Assembly: GCA_017893485.1 (NCBI GenBank)
Contig: CM030364.1
Span: forward strand, 203,418,827 to 203,482,826
Length of the DNA: 64,000 nt
Source of the DNA: Hemerocallis citrina
Lineage: Eukaryota; Streptophyta; Magnoliopsida; Asparagales; Asphodelaceae
Direction: 5' to 3'
Position numbers and translations under genes: made by a program
Part shown: positions 11,820-23,533 of the stretch, in pieces
Position numbering within the stretch: the first letter of the stretch is position 1
Layout of the letters: every line of letters begins with the position of its first letter
The notes under the pieces: model-generated
Told to the model about the DNA's origin: nothing
Database searches by the model: none
Seen by the model: the letters and a program-made list of their open reading frames with translations, nothing else

Positions 11820-12476
11820 TGATATGGGTAAAAATAGAGCTAAATCGGGACCATTCAAATCGGGCACAGATCTTAAAGCTCCCAGGGGTAAAATGGTAAT
11901 TTCAGCAGACACAGGTCCGACAAGATAAGCTGGGCCATTCTCAAGCCCGGTAAACTGATCCAGCCTGCAATAGGGACTGTTACAACAACCCTACCACAAA
12001 GGAGTCCAGATTTGTCAAACCCAGTTGAAATCCCCATATTCTATGGGGTAACTGATTCTATCCATCCATACACAAGGGAGGATTTGAAAACTCTATCTCT
12101 CCATCAAGAGAAGAGTCCAGTCCCGATCCCTTCACAAGGGTGGCATAACCGACTCTATCCTATCACCGGGAAGTAGAGATTCATCCTCTTCTCGAAACTG
12201 ATTCCTAAGGCGACCATATAAACCCTCTCCGCTCACCGTTGTAAGGTAATCAACCTTTCTATACCAAAAGCTCTTTCATAATCATTCAGATTACTGATAA
12301 GAGCGTCGGATGGTGCGTCTCCGGAATTAACCCTAGTGTCTCGCACTTTTTGCAGGTCATGGCAGCAGTGGGAAACCAGTCAAACGCCGGTGATGGTATT
12401 CTGGTTTGACTCATTCGATTTCCTACGGACTCACAAATTCTATCTGTTTGCTCCCACACCGAAAACAGCAGCAACA
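11820..12476 (+). repeat. 3' LTR of the gag-protease Tat element
   Basis: Direct repeat of 5231-5887 with the same ends and length. The TATA box is at 12217-12222. It is followed by TGAAC, matching the left flank GGAAC at four of five bases. Confidence 0.9.
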
Positions 12477-13487
12477 TGAACGTAAATGGCAAAAGGGAAA
12501 AAAACCACATAATAGCAAATACACAGATAAGAATTTAGGTCCAAAACGTAGATATATTGTAAGCCAAAGTAGCTGAGGTTGATATGGATATATATAGATA
12601 TAATGAGGGAAAAATTCTATGAATAATACTGGGATATATTTATTTGGAAGGTTAATATAAACAAAGGTTAATGCTATAAACAGATGAAAATGGCCAAGTA
12701 CACCTTCTTTATCTCCGAAATTGCTATTGCCACCCTGAACGTACTGTTTTCCACCAACTTAGGACTGTTAAAAATTACTGGATTCCCCAACTGTTATATA
12801 TATATATATATAAAATAAAACGCAAAGAAAGCTATTAAGTGGCTCTGCTTCAATCCCCCTAAAATCATAGGCTCAGATCTAACCTCGCAAAACACATTCC
12901 CCCCCCCCCCCCCCCAAAAAAGTTTTCCCCCAAAACTGAAATTCAAATTTTCCCCACCCAAAACAACTCCTTTATTTATTTAACTCTCTCTCTCCCTCTC
13001 TCTCTGTCTCTCTCACTCCCCCATTGAAAAAATTAAGAAAATAAAAATTTTAAAATTAAAGAATTAAAAAACTAAAAAAATAAAAACTTTAAAAAAAAAT
13101 CAAAAACTTATAAAAAAATAATTATTAAAAAATTTTAAAATTTAAAAAAAAATTAATTTAAAATTTTAAAATTTTTTAAATTTTTAAATTTTTAAATTTT
13201 TTTAAACTTTTAAAATTTTTTAAAATTATTAAAATTAAAAAAAATTAAAAATTTAAAAGAATTAAAAAATTAAAACTTCAAAAACATTAAAAATAATTCA
13301 AAAAATCAAAAACTTATAAAAAAATTATAAAAAATTAATTTTAGAAATTTTAGAAATTTAAAATTTAAATATTTAAAAAATATAAAATTTAAAAAATTTA
13401 AAAGTTTTGAAAAATTTTACAATTTTAAAAATAAAAAAAAATTAAATTTTTAAAATTAAAAATTTTGAAATATTGAAAATCTGAAAA
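12477..13487. other. AT-rich intergenic DNA with several simple repeats
   Basis: It holds a (TA)n run near 12795-12812, a run of about 17 C residues at 12899-12915, a CT-rich tract at about 12981-13017, and from 13020 to 13487 an almost pure A/T low-complexity block of AAAATTTT words. No gene is seen. The CT-rich tract could be 5' UTR or promoter DNA of a gene now split by the solo LTR downstream, but this is speculative. Confidence 0.6.
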
Positions 13488-14029
13488 TGTAATGCCTCGA
13501 TTTTCCATTTAATGAAAAATTATTTTATTTTGCACGTAGTGTGCACATGCAATATTTTTGGCAATTATTTTCATTATGATGAGTATAGATATTTATATAT
13601 GTGCTTTTAATTATTTTTATATAAAGCCCTTCTTTCAATTAAACAAAAAGCCTTTTTCTTAAAGCCCAAAGTTTAATTCATTTATTTTATTTTATAATTA
13701 TTATTTTTTTTGGCCCATAAACTAAAGCCCATGAGTTAAATTATTTTAAATTTGTAATGTAGAATACAATTTAAAGATTATTTTTATACAAAATATAATG
13801 TACAAAAAATAGAGACCAAGTTGCATGCACGTGCACTACACGTACACGTGCAATAGCACAATTGGGTGGCCAGTTTGGATCTCTTGGAGGGAAATTGAAA
13901 TTTTCAAATGGAGATCATGCTTGGTGGTTACTTGGTTGTGGGTAGTTAATGCAACTCCTACTTTCATCTTAGTCCTCCATCTTATAACCAATTACTTGAT
14001 CTTAGCCCTCCATTCCATCAAGATTTTAG

Positions 14030-14037
14030 TATAAATA
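14030..14037 (+). promoter_or_regulatory. TATA box of the solo LTR
   Basis: TATAAATA followed by a run of C. The chromovirus LTR has TATAAATACCCCC in the equivalent place on the minus strand (28401-28408). Confidence 0.6.
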
Positions 14038-14369
14038 CCCCCCCCCCTCCTTTGTCTTCTTCATGAGAAATCTAATTGGAAAAAAATACATTTTTAAGAG
14101 TGAGTTGAGGGTGAAGGTCGGCATTGCTTTAGAAGGTCTCGGTGGCAAGGAGCAAGGAGGAGAAGTCACATTATCAAACTAGAAGGCTTCGCGGGATTCG
14201 TTTACTTCGTCAATAAGGTGGGTGTTTCTCAGGACTTCTAATATAGTAATTATGCTATGGCAATAATGATTGTTACCATGCTTATGAAAAGTAAGTTTAG
14301 ATAGCTTATTGTGAAAGTTGTGAAGGAATGATAATGAAGTAATGACACTTGAAAAGACTGTAATTGGCT

Positions 14370-15165
14370 TGTACAGTCGACCGTCATGTGGACAAGTCGA
14401 CTGGTACGAGGCGGATGCTTTTCTCATGATTTCTAAATTAGAAGATTTAATTGTGTACATGTATACAAACTGAAGTGATAGAATTATTGCTAAATTCATA
14501 TCCTCCATGCTGTATATAATTTAGGAGACATGAACGGATGGAAAAGAACTAGTGATAATTAGAGAAATGGGAATAACCCATACAGTCGACCGGTAATGTA
14601 AACAGTCGACTGGTATATTGAAATAAAGTATGCACAGTTCAGAGTTCCATGAAACGGGGTATTTTAATGTGATGTTCTAGTGTGTTAAATTGAGATTAGT
14701 ATTCATCTCTGCAAGTAAATGATGAGTAAATGAAAGTGCATGCTTAGCATTTCTTTGAGGAAAGAAAACATTAGTTATGTGAAATTTATATGTTGTGATG
14801 TTAGTGAACAGATAAGAAATTACATGTTTATGTTAGTATGAATATAATGTAATGTGACAAAATGATGTATGTGAATTGAAGAACAGAAGGGAAAGATGAT
14901 TCCTTAACTTGAAATTTAACATGTTCAGTCGACCGAATGCATGTAGCAGTCGACTGAACTGAGCATGAAAAGTGTACATTTAAATCACCCAGAACAGACG
15001 ACTGATTTGAATGACAGTCGACTGTTAAGCGAATAATATTTTAGACATGGAAAACTGCGGAACAGTCGACTGGCCATGTGCAGCAGTCGACTCTCCCGAG
15101 CAGTTATGAAGAACTTTATTTGACTGAACAAGTCGACTGAACTGGCTCCAAGTCGACTGTCCAGA
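14370..15165 (+). repeat. Interspersed array of GTCGAC-centred palindromes
   Basis: About eleven copies of AGTCGACT, AGTCGACC or close variants occur in about 800 bp, usually as pairs some 20 bases apart with an A/T-rich spacer. This density is far above chance. The arrangement is not tandem in the strict sense. The array lies within the U5-side part of the solo LTR. Confidence 0.8.
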
Positions 15166-16717
15166 ATACTTTTGATATATCATTACTCTTATTTGGTTTA
15201 TGATGAAGATTGTGAATCTTATGGTTGATATTGGTAAACTCTATTTGTCTTTGCATGAATTTACATGAAGTGAATCATTTATTTAGATTGTGGGAATTAA
15301 ATGAATATGAAAGCTAGGAACTTGATAAAGAAAATCTGTGAGATTATCAAATGAACTCATGAGCTGGAAATGCTCAATTTTTGGTAATTGCAAATTGAAA
15401 TTGAAACAAAAGAGTAGCTAAGTCTCCCACCGGCAATTGGAAGGAAATGAAATGAAAGACCAAGGTTGGTCATGTTTGAACGAATAAATAAGTCCGGTTT
15501 AGTGGAGAGGCTAACTCTAGAGCTTTGATTTTGTTCATGATTCTGATAAAAACTAAGGATTAGTACATAGTGGAGATGTGATGAAAGTAGGAGAAAAACA
15601 TGAGTTGAGGGCCATCAGATTGGCGACGTGAGAGTATTTCACAGGCTGTCTTCACGATGCGTCGTGACATGACGTGGATACTGCTCCAGAGTACCGTCCC
15701 GGTGGTGACGCTTGTGGGATGTTCGGTGACTGCATGAGGATCGTGTGCCATGAAAGAGGCTGAATTGCCACAGGCTGTCTTCACGATGCGTCGTGACATG
15801 ACGTGGAATTCCCCTCCAGGTTTTCTGTACACGAGCTTGTACTCATAGATCATCTAAGATACTTACTATAGTTACAGTAGTAGATTAAATCATGTCGAGG
15901 GATTGAACCCTACAAAAATGAAGAACGATTAAGGGCTTGCCCTCGGACCTATGTAGTATGGGATGCATAGAATCCGAACAAGTGCGCATGAGTGTCATAT
16001 AATATAAATAATTGCATTAAGGATTAAGTGCACAACCACAACACGACATCATTAGGGTATTCCCTTTAGTTTGATATGTGAACAAGTTTGTGGTCTGTTA
16101 AAAAATGAGAATCGTTATACTGTTTCTGGCATAGAGAGGATGACCATGTATAATTATCGTTGGTTGAATAAACTGACGTACCCACAGTTTTATATGCAGG
16201 ATAATTGGCTTGATAAAGGTTAAGGGAGAATCAATGCTCAAAGATTATTTATTGTTGTATCTTTTGTATAAAGTTGTAATTGCTTCCGCTGTCATTATTT
16301 GTAATTTATTGATGTATATGCTTCCGCTGTAAAATGTAAAGTGTAAAATCTCATGTAACTATGATGTCAAGTGAAAAGTTTTATTTCCTTGTAAAATTGT
16401 ACTAAATGAAGTGGAAAGATCTTGTAGAACATCTCGAATTCAGTTGTATTTGGGATTCGGGGCGTTACAGAAAATCTAAAAGCAAATCCAAATTTAAATC
16501 CAATGTCGAACCCCAATCAAGAGGTCGTCGCCGATATCTGATCTGTTGCTGATTCCGTATCGGTGACTTCCCTCCACCAAATCGATCGCGAATATCAAGC
16601 GACTCCGTATCGGAGACTCCCCTCCACCGAATTGAGAGCCTCTATATGCGATGCGACGACTCTAATTTTATCTCATTAACCGAATTCTTATTCTAATTTT
16701 TAATTTTGTGTGTGCAG

Positions 16718-16927
16718 GGGATTACTCAGTTTTTTACTGACCCGGATTTTGTGTGTGCTTGGGATCTAAGTTCAGAGAGGTATGATTGTTTTATTTTTGG
16801 GTTTAGAAAATTTTAATTTGGTGATTTATTTGATGAGTTTTTTATTGATTTTGATTTAAGGTGTACGCAAGTGAGAGATGGATTATTTGGTGGCCTCAAT
16901 TTGGGCTTCCAAACCATAACAGGACAG
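16718..16927 (+). pseudogene. Two exon-like segments of an unrecognised gene or captured fragment
   Basis: Segment one is 16718-16779 (preceded by TTTTGTGTGTGCAG, followed by GTATGATT). Segment two is 16861-16927 (preceded by TTTGATTTAAG, followed by GTAAGCTG). Spliced, they give 129 nt, exactly 43 open codons, including FTDPDFVCAWDLSSER and FGGLNLGFQTITGQ. The splice consensus and open frame across the junction support real exons, but I do not recognise the protein and see no convincing start exon or downstream exons. The solo LTR ends only about 250 bp upstream, so the gene may have been disrupted. It could also be a transposon-captured fragment. Confidence 0.35.
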
Positions 16928-17698
16928 GTAAGCTGATCAGCAACCTAAAATAACTTGGCAAATATGTAACATTAATTTCTTTACTACAAGAGAAAATACT
17001 ATCGTGAAATGTTCCTTCCATTCACTGGTTATTAGAAACAATGGATAACATAACATATAAGAACTTTTATTATATGTTTGGATATATAGGATTGGGATGA
17101 CTGAAGTTTACCAGTGAAGGGTGCAAACTCTCCACTCAAGAAAGATAGCTAAAGTAAATTTATTATTTATCCATTTTGATTTGGAGACAAAGTGGAGATA
17201 AAAGAAATGATTAGCTTGGTTTAGAGTTTTGAGAACTTCATGTATTTCATTTTGGTTGAAATAATAATAAGAGGTATTTCAATTGCAAATTGAGTCTCAG
17301 ACAAACAAATGTTTATATTGGTATTGTAGATACCTTCACACCTGCACTTGCGTTACCATTGTATTTAGACATGCTCATAGTGGTTATGGAATTAGAGTAA
17401 GCTCTATAAAACCTATATGATAATGTCCTTGCATAACTATTACAAGCATCTAAAAGTGATGTTGAAGTTAAAAAAAACTTTATGCAGTATTTCTAACAAA
17501 CTGTATGCATTCTAGGTAAGTTCAAGTTAATGATCAAGAAGGCGATGGTTGAGCTTAAAGGTAGATATACTGCTTCCTCATATAATATGTTTGCTACTTC
17601 AATTAATTTGCTGGACCTCCAAAACTATTTTATATAATCAAACCAGGTGCACTGTTCCGAAGACGTGTCGTAGACACGTGTCAACGAGAAAACCCAGT

Positions 17699-17753
<55 letters not shown>

Positions 17754-18901
17754 ATTAAATGGAACAATGGAATACATATAATGCAATACATATTAATAAA
17801 TCCCGAGAAATACATATTATGCAATTGCAAAATTTAAAAAATGGAACAATGAAAGGAAGAAAAAAGAAAAGAAAGAAGAAAAGAGGTTTGTTTACTTCTT
17901 TTCCTTAAATAGTGACCATTTACAGTGAATCTAAGAAAGTAAAATATTTGATGCTCTAGGCAAGTTTTATGTTTCATGATCACTTGTTTTAAAAAAGAGC
18001 CACCATAAATTCTATATTAATGAATACTAGAGAAGGAGATTCTTGAAGGAAAAGCCCAAATTAAAAGCACCCAACAAAAAACAAAGCAATCTATTATAAG
18101 ATGTAGGCAAGTTTTATGCGCTTTGAATGTCGAATCTTTAAAAGACCAAGTACAGTGCCTGAACTAATGAATATTTGACAAAGAGGTGAACACTTAAATG
18201 AAAAGTACCTGACTTGGAACAAATATTTTTTTTATAGCATTCATTATATCATTAGCAAGAGGAAAAAAACCAAAATTTATAAAGAAACATAATAATATAT
18301 AAAGGTGCTTTTAGAAACATAATTGATTGTACATTAACGCTAACTAGTACAAAAAAAGAAATATTTTATGTGGTAATCTATTATATTATGCACGAATATG
18401 ATGATTTTTGTTTGGGGAAAAAATGCTGCGTTTTTCTGTAAAAAATGAAACAAAACCATACTATTTTGACATGAGGTAGTAAACGATCAACTTTCTGAAT
18501 ACAACAATTTAATGGGTGTATAATCACATAACTTAGAATATAAATGATGACCATAAAGAACATAATTTGAGTAAATAGAATTGCCCCCCCCCCCTCCCCT
18601 CTATTTTTACCTCCTTGAATCGAAGTAAACTTCAATCAGATTGTAAAAATGCAAGAATTTAATGAGTATACAATCACAATCTATAAGATGTTGATTTTAA
18701 AGAACAGAATTTATACCCAATAAAAAGCAGTATTTCTTAGCTCCTTCAATGTGAGTTTTAAGTTCAGAAAAATTTAGAGAATGTAGGCAATTGAATATGA
18801 GAACATAATATAGAAAGATGTCTGTAAAAGTCAGGTGGTTAGTTTAATATTAAAAGGACAATTAACTGTTGAGAAATTCAGAAAACCATATGTAGCTGTA
18901 C
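16928..18901. other. AT-rich intergenic DNA, no gene supported
   Basis: Only short frames occur. A (TA)n microsatellite lies at 17709-17752. A C-run with neighbouring purine-rich sequence is near 18583-18600. A possible small exon at about 17519-17563 (AG before, GTAGAT after) cannot be joined in phase with the exons at 16.7-16.9 kb. Confidence 0.5.
17709..17752. repeat. (TA)n microsatellite
   Basis: An uninterrupted run of TA dinucleotides of about 22 units after a GTGTGTATAT lead-in. Confidence 0.95.
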
Positions 18902-19423
18902 CTTTTCCTCTGATATGTCATTGATGATTTTTTGCACTTAAGCACCCTGCAAAATCACATAATCTTCAAGACATTGCTAATTAAGGAGGCAGTAAATTTT
19001 GTACAGAGGAAAAAGCTAATAGCACAATACAGGAAGGTTGTTGCTAGGTTTTTGTTGTAAAATTTTATTGGTTGTCTCGTCATTAGCAAAAATATCTCAA
19101 ATTAATATAATGAGAACAAATGAAGTACTGTGCCAATTTCAAGCTAGCATTGAATGCTAACTTGCTAGGTAATGTAGAGAATATATTATATTTTAAAAAG
19201 GAACACCCTAGATAATTTGAAAAGATTAAGCACCCTAAATAAGACAATATGAAATGAGAGACGAAAGTTTAATTATAAACATGTTAATATTCATACATGC
19301 CTAACATCGTCATGAAGGAAAAGTATGAGCTAAATTCATGAGTTTACTACATTCTACCTAATACTGGAGCGTTCATGAAACTTTGAATTCAACACTAGTG
19401 TTATTTACACTGCCAAATATAGA

Positions 19424-20614
19424 ACACCAAACATATTAAAGAGTTTGATTTTCAAACACATGTTTGAATTTTAAGTTCATTGCCGTCAAGTAGAACTTCA
19501 ATAAAAGAAAATAGCAATTTATATGTATAGGGTGATTGTAAATCACCCTGGGGGGTGAATAGGGTGATTGTGCGGAATTAAAAATTAAAGAAAAATTAAA
19601 ACTGAGTTGCAAAGTAAATGAGATGAGATAAGAAATGCAAACACAGCAAGCACAAGTGATGCAGCGATATAACATGGTTCGACCCCCAGGTCTACGTCCA
19701 CACCACCTACTTATAGTAATTCTCCGCCACAAGCATTCAACTATACTCAAACCATTGTACAGTGATTTTCAGATTCAGGCCGAGAGACCCATTACACCCA
19801 CAAGACTTCTAACACAAGTCTCGTCAATCTCACCGAAGTGGAAGAAAAAAAAAACTCAAGATCTTTAATGATCCTGACTGAAGAAAACAAATAATTATCA
19901 CACACACTCGGATTGATTGTTGAATTGATTAGTTCAGAAGATTTTTCTCAAAGTAATGGGTGAAGAATACACAGTGGGTTCGTCCAAATATATAGACTGA
20001 GAAGTGTATCTATCAAAAATAGAAACGATACATTCCAAAAAGGTGAACAGCTCGAGTTATGGTCGAACGCAATTAAGGTGCAGTCGACCGTTCATCTTTC
20101 AAACGAAAAGTCGAAAGATGAATGGTCGACTGCTTCATTATATTGCTATAATGTGCGGTCGACCGATATGAAGTGCGGTCGACTGTAATCGTGCTGTTCA
20201 TGACGAATCCACTTTATATTCTTACCATATACTAATCAATCATCAATCAATCAAATACAGATAAAATCTCACAAATATGGAATAACAACAACTGGTCTTA
20301 ATAGCTTTCTTGGGCACTAATCAACATGTGCTCTTTTTTAATTACTTCTTTTGCTTGATTTCACAATCTTTCTTTATTATTTTCCTTCTTTACGTATTCT
20401 TGAATCTCTCTTGAATCTCTTATTGATATTATTTGATCCTGAAAATCTTAACAACTCAACTTAAACTTATTAATATTTATAAACACGTTTTGTGCACAAC
20501 AAACTAAGAGTCAACACACCAAACAAAGAGTTTGATTTTCAAACACATGTTTAATTTTTAAGTTCATTGTCGTCAAGTAGAACTTCAATAAAAGAAAATA
20601 GCAATTTATATGTA
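19424..20614. repeat. 988-bp inserted segment flanked by direct repeats of about 100 bp
   Basis: 19424-19527 and 20516-20614 are near-identical (ACACCAAAC...AAAGAGTTTGATTTTCAAACACATG...GCAATTTATATGTA), differing by a few bases and a 5-bp indel. Between them, 19528-20515 starts with a hairpin AGGGTGATT-GTA-AATCACCCT. It contains a paired GTCGAC block with a stem-loop at about 20085-20131 (TTCATCTTTC / GAAAGATGAA). No coding is evident. It could be an unclassified mobile element with an unusually long flanking duplication, or a local tandem duplication followed by insertion. Confidence 0.6.
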
Positions 20615-21311
20615 AGACATTGCCATTATGCAGTGAATAGGGAGAGCACAAACTGATAAAAACAACAGTTGCAATCACCATTTCACTAAATAAAGAAAGG
20701 AAGAAGAAATAATGTAACAACATATAAAAATTAGACTAAAAATTCACCATTGCTTATATTCACATGATCTAAGAAGACCCAAGTGCCCAACTCAAACATA
20801 ATTTTTTGTATGCTCATTAACAACCTAATCTGGATGCTAATAAAAACCCATAAATTAAAAAAGAACATATTAAAGATAAAAATATCCTACCATTTTGACT
20901 TGCCAGAGAAATTGATGGTTGCGAGATAGAGGTTTCAATTTTCACATCGTTTTGGTCATCCTGACGATTTCCTTGTTCATGAAGTTTGTATTGTTGCTAT
21001 TGCTGGTGTTGTTGGAATGTTGTGGGGAAAAGAATATAAGCAATTTCACAATGAAATATTAAAATGTGCATAAAATTTATAAAAGCTTCTGGAAGATGAC
21101 TTTAAAAACGAAATGAGTTATACCTTCATGAGAAAAGGAGTTATACTTTCATACAATAAGCAACCACTTTAAAAATAGAATTTTTATTCTCCAATTTGTT
21201 CAGTTCTAAATAAAACCGGAAATAAAATCTACTTACACACTAACATACTCGATTGCCGGCATCTAAAGGACATAAACATCAATGCTTGGCCTTATAGAAA
21301 AAGGTACAGTA

Positions 21312-21962
21312 AGAGCATTCACTGACGTTTTCTAAAAACCCCAAAAATAGCATTGGAGTTATAAAAGACCCTTACTATCGTTCGCTATATACCCAAAATT
21401 TAGAATAGAAGTGAACAGTCGTTTGCTAAACTTAGAAATCGTTTTTGAGAAATGCTAAAAGTAGAAGACGGATGATCTTCATCCGTTTGAGAGAAAAAAA
21501 TCGAACGGACGGAAGATGAGGCTCTGTCTGTCGCAAAATTTATTATTAAAAAAAGAAAAGATGAAAGACGGAGGAAGGAGGTCCGTCTCTGTCTTTTTTT
21601 TAAAGTAATAAGTTTTTTTTTTCAAAAAATTACAAAAATGACATCCAAATATTACGAAATGTCATTAGTTAATTACCAAATTGCCATTAAAAGTCAAAAG
21701 AAAATCAAGGGACGGAAAACCTTCATCCGTCCCAACATTTCTCCACATTTTAATTACCAAATTATTACGGAAATGCCATTAGATAATTACGAAAATGCCA
21801 TTAATTTTTTTTTGTTGGACGGAGGATGAAGCTCCGTCTGATTTTATTTTATTTTTATTTTTTTTGGCAAATTTAGCAGCAACAATAGCACGCTTCTCCC
21901 TCTATTGCTATTTCCCAATTGCTAAATATGCAAATTTTGTTTAAAACGATAGTGTGTGCTCT
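21312..21962. mobile_element. MITE-like element with imperfect terminal inverted repeats
   Basis: The left end AGAGCATTCACTGACGTTTT and the reverse complement of the right end AGAGCACACACTATCGTTTT match at 16 of 20 bases. The interior carries several GACGGA...GATGAAG...TCCGTC inverted words and no coding capacity. I could not find a clear target duplication, so the superfamily (hAT or Mutator type) is open. It lies in the intron between exon-like segments A and B of the minus-strand gene. Confidence 0.45.
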
Positions 21963-22526
21963 AAGACATTTGAATACAGTGAATTGAGAGCATTGTTTTT
22001 GACTTAAATAATGAATACAGTGAACTGAGAGCATTGTTTGTGACTTCATTGCTAGAAATCAATTAAGTAATAGCTCTGCGGACAAAAGTTGAAAAAACAA
22101 TATAGTTAGGATAAGAAATTAATACTCTATATGTGTATATTTGATGCATGGGCTACTGAAGGACCAAACGATCTTATATGCAAATCTGCCATTTAATTTA
22201 TTTTTGTGTCACTGTTGTGAAATAAATCTATATTGAAGGATTATCACTCTTTCAACACCTTAACCAAAGTGAGATTGTCCAATTAAATAAAAAGCATGTA
22301 AAGAAAATGTTGAACTAAAATAAGGCTTCTAGCAAAAGAGAAATCTTAAATGAGATAATATAATAATTATGGGAAGATCACTACCTTAATTAGTTTTCTC
22401 AGAGCAACTCGTCGACGGTTTTGCAGCAAACTTGCAGCTTTGAGGATCTCTTCTCCTTTCTTGGCGTGAGCAATGACTTGTTTCTCTTTTGCTTGTTCGT
22501 GAATCATTGCTTCTTCTTGTTTTTCA

Positions 22527-23533
22527 TATTCTCAGTGTACTCTTTCTTCTTTTTTTTCTAGTACTTCATATAGTTATGAGCTTAGGATATGCATATTTAG
22601 TTCCCTAATTATATTACATTATGATACACACCCTAAAGTTATTTCTTTAAAAGAGTAGACAAAAAAAAAAGAACTAAAGTTATTAGTTTCATCTGATTTA
22701 GTTGGAAACTAATACTGAATTCATATTTTTATGGCACTAATAGCTCACATGCTCTTAATAGCCCTACTTGACATAATCAGAAAGCCAAATTTTAACTTAG
22801 AAATTGATTGCACAAATGCACAAAAGATCCGAAAAGAAAACTATAGGCAGATGGGAACTCAATAACTATTTAATATTAAAAAAAAATAAACTATATAAAT
22901 CTAGATAATTATTGCCATAGTAGTAAACATCAATTTCCAAAATACCATGGCATTATAATTAAATGCCTATCTATAAATCTCTACACTTTAAGAACCAACT
23001 ATTCAAATTTTTGAGTTTAAGTTTAAGATCAATAATTAGTAACGATAGTACAATAGTAAGCAAGTTATGCCAAAAATCATATTCTCAGTGTACTCTTTCT
23101 TCTTCCTTCTAGTACTTCCTACTGACATAGTTATGAACTTAGGATGTTCATATTTAAGTTCACTAATTATATTACATTATGATACACACCCTAAAGTTAT
23201 TTCTTTAAAAGAGTAGACACAAAAAAAGAACTAAAAACTTCATCTGATTTAGTTGGAACTAATATTGAATTAATATTTTTATGGCACTAATAGCTCACAT
23301 GCTCTTAATAGCCCTACTTGACATAATAGAAAGCCAAATTTTAACTTAGAAATTGATTGCACAAATGCACAAAAGATCTGAGATGAAAAATATAAGCAGA
23401 TGGAAACTCAATAACTATTTAATATTAAAAAAATAAACTATATAAATCTTGATAAGCATTGCCATAGTAGTAAACATCAATTTCCAAAATACCATGATAT
23501 TATAATTAAATGCCTATCTATAAATCTTTACAC
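22527..23533. repeat. Tandem duplication, two copies of about 460 bp
   Basis: 22527-22992 and 23075-23533 share long near-identical blocks: CTCAGTGTACTCTTTCTTC, GATACACACCCTAAAG, GGCACTAATAGCTCACATGC, and the CCAAAATACCATG...TTAAATGCC block. Copy one begins at the edge of exon-like segment A. The block ending each copy recurs at about 4371. No coding is seen in either copy. Confidence 0.85.

Larger units (their letters stand above)
5231..12476 (+). mobile_element. Non-autonomous Tat-lineage Ty3/gypsy retrotransposon (gag-protease only)
   Basis: Two 657-bp direct repeats, TGATATGG...GCAACA (5231-5887 and 11820-12476), bound the element. The flanks GGAAC and TGAAC match at four of five bases, consistent with a decayed 5-bp target duplication. 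A primer site reading TGGCACCGTCTGTGGGAA starts 3 bp after the left LTR and is shared with the Tat element at 62.4 kb. Coding consists of gag and an aspartic protease similar to those of that element. No reverse transcriptase, RNase H or integrase can be found. The remaining 3.2 kb is a repeat-rich 3' region. The element therefore probably depended on a relative for enzymes. The two LTRs differ at a few percent of sites by eye. Confidence 0.9.
13488..16469 (+). mobile_element. Solo LTR of a Tekay-like chromovirus (2982 bp)
   Basis: It begins TGTAATGCCTCG and ends GATTCGGGGCGTTACA, flanked on both sides by GAAAA (13483-13487 and 16470-16474), a clean 5-bp target duplication. Its ends and interior resemble the LTR at 25646-28968 read on the minus strand (shared GTATTTGGGATTCGGGG...GTTACA end, GCACGT.GTGTGCAC near the start, and the CGTGACATGACGTGG region near 15.66 kb). 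It is therefore from the same family but a diverged subfamily. No internal retrotransposon sequence is present. A TATAAATA box is at 14030-14037. Confidence 0.9.
18902..22531 (-). pseudogene. Three phase-consistent exon-like segments, 3' part of an unrecognised host gene
   Basis: Read on the minus strand, exon A is about 22531-22385 (contains AMIHEQAKEKQVIAHAKKGE and LQNRRRVALRKLIK) and ends AAG before GTAGTG. Exon B is 20996-20891 (contains KLHEQGNRQDDQNDVKIE), preceded by CAATAG and followed by GTAGGA. Exon C is 18946-18902, preceded by GATTTTGCAG and followed by GTACAG. Exon A ends in phase 0, exon B carries one extra base, and exon C joined in that phase gives CLSAKNHQ then TGA, a plausible C-terminus. 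The protein part is charged and helix-prone, and I do not recognise it. Upstream exons are not visible: a local duplication and a copia gag relic lie there. The A-B intron carries a MITE-like element and the B-C intron an insertion of about 1 kb. It may be a degraded gene, a captured fragment or a live 3' end. Confidence 0.4.
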
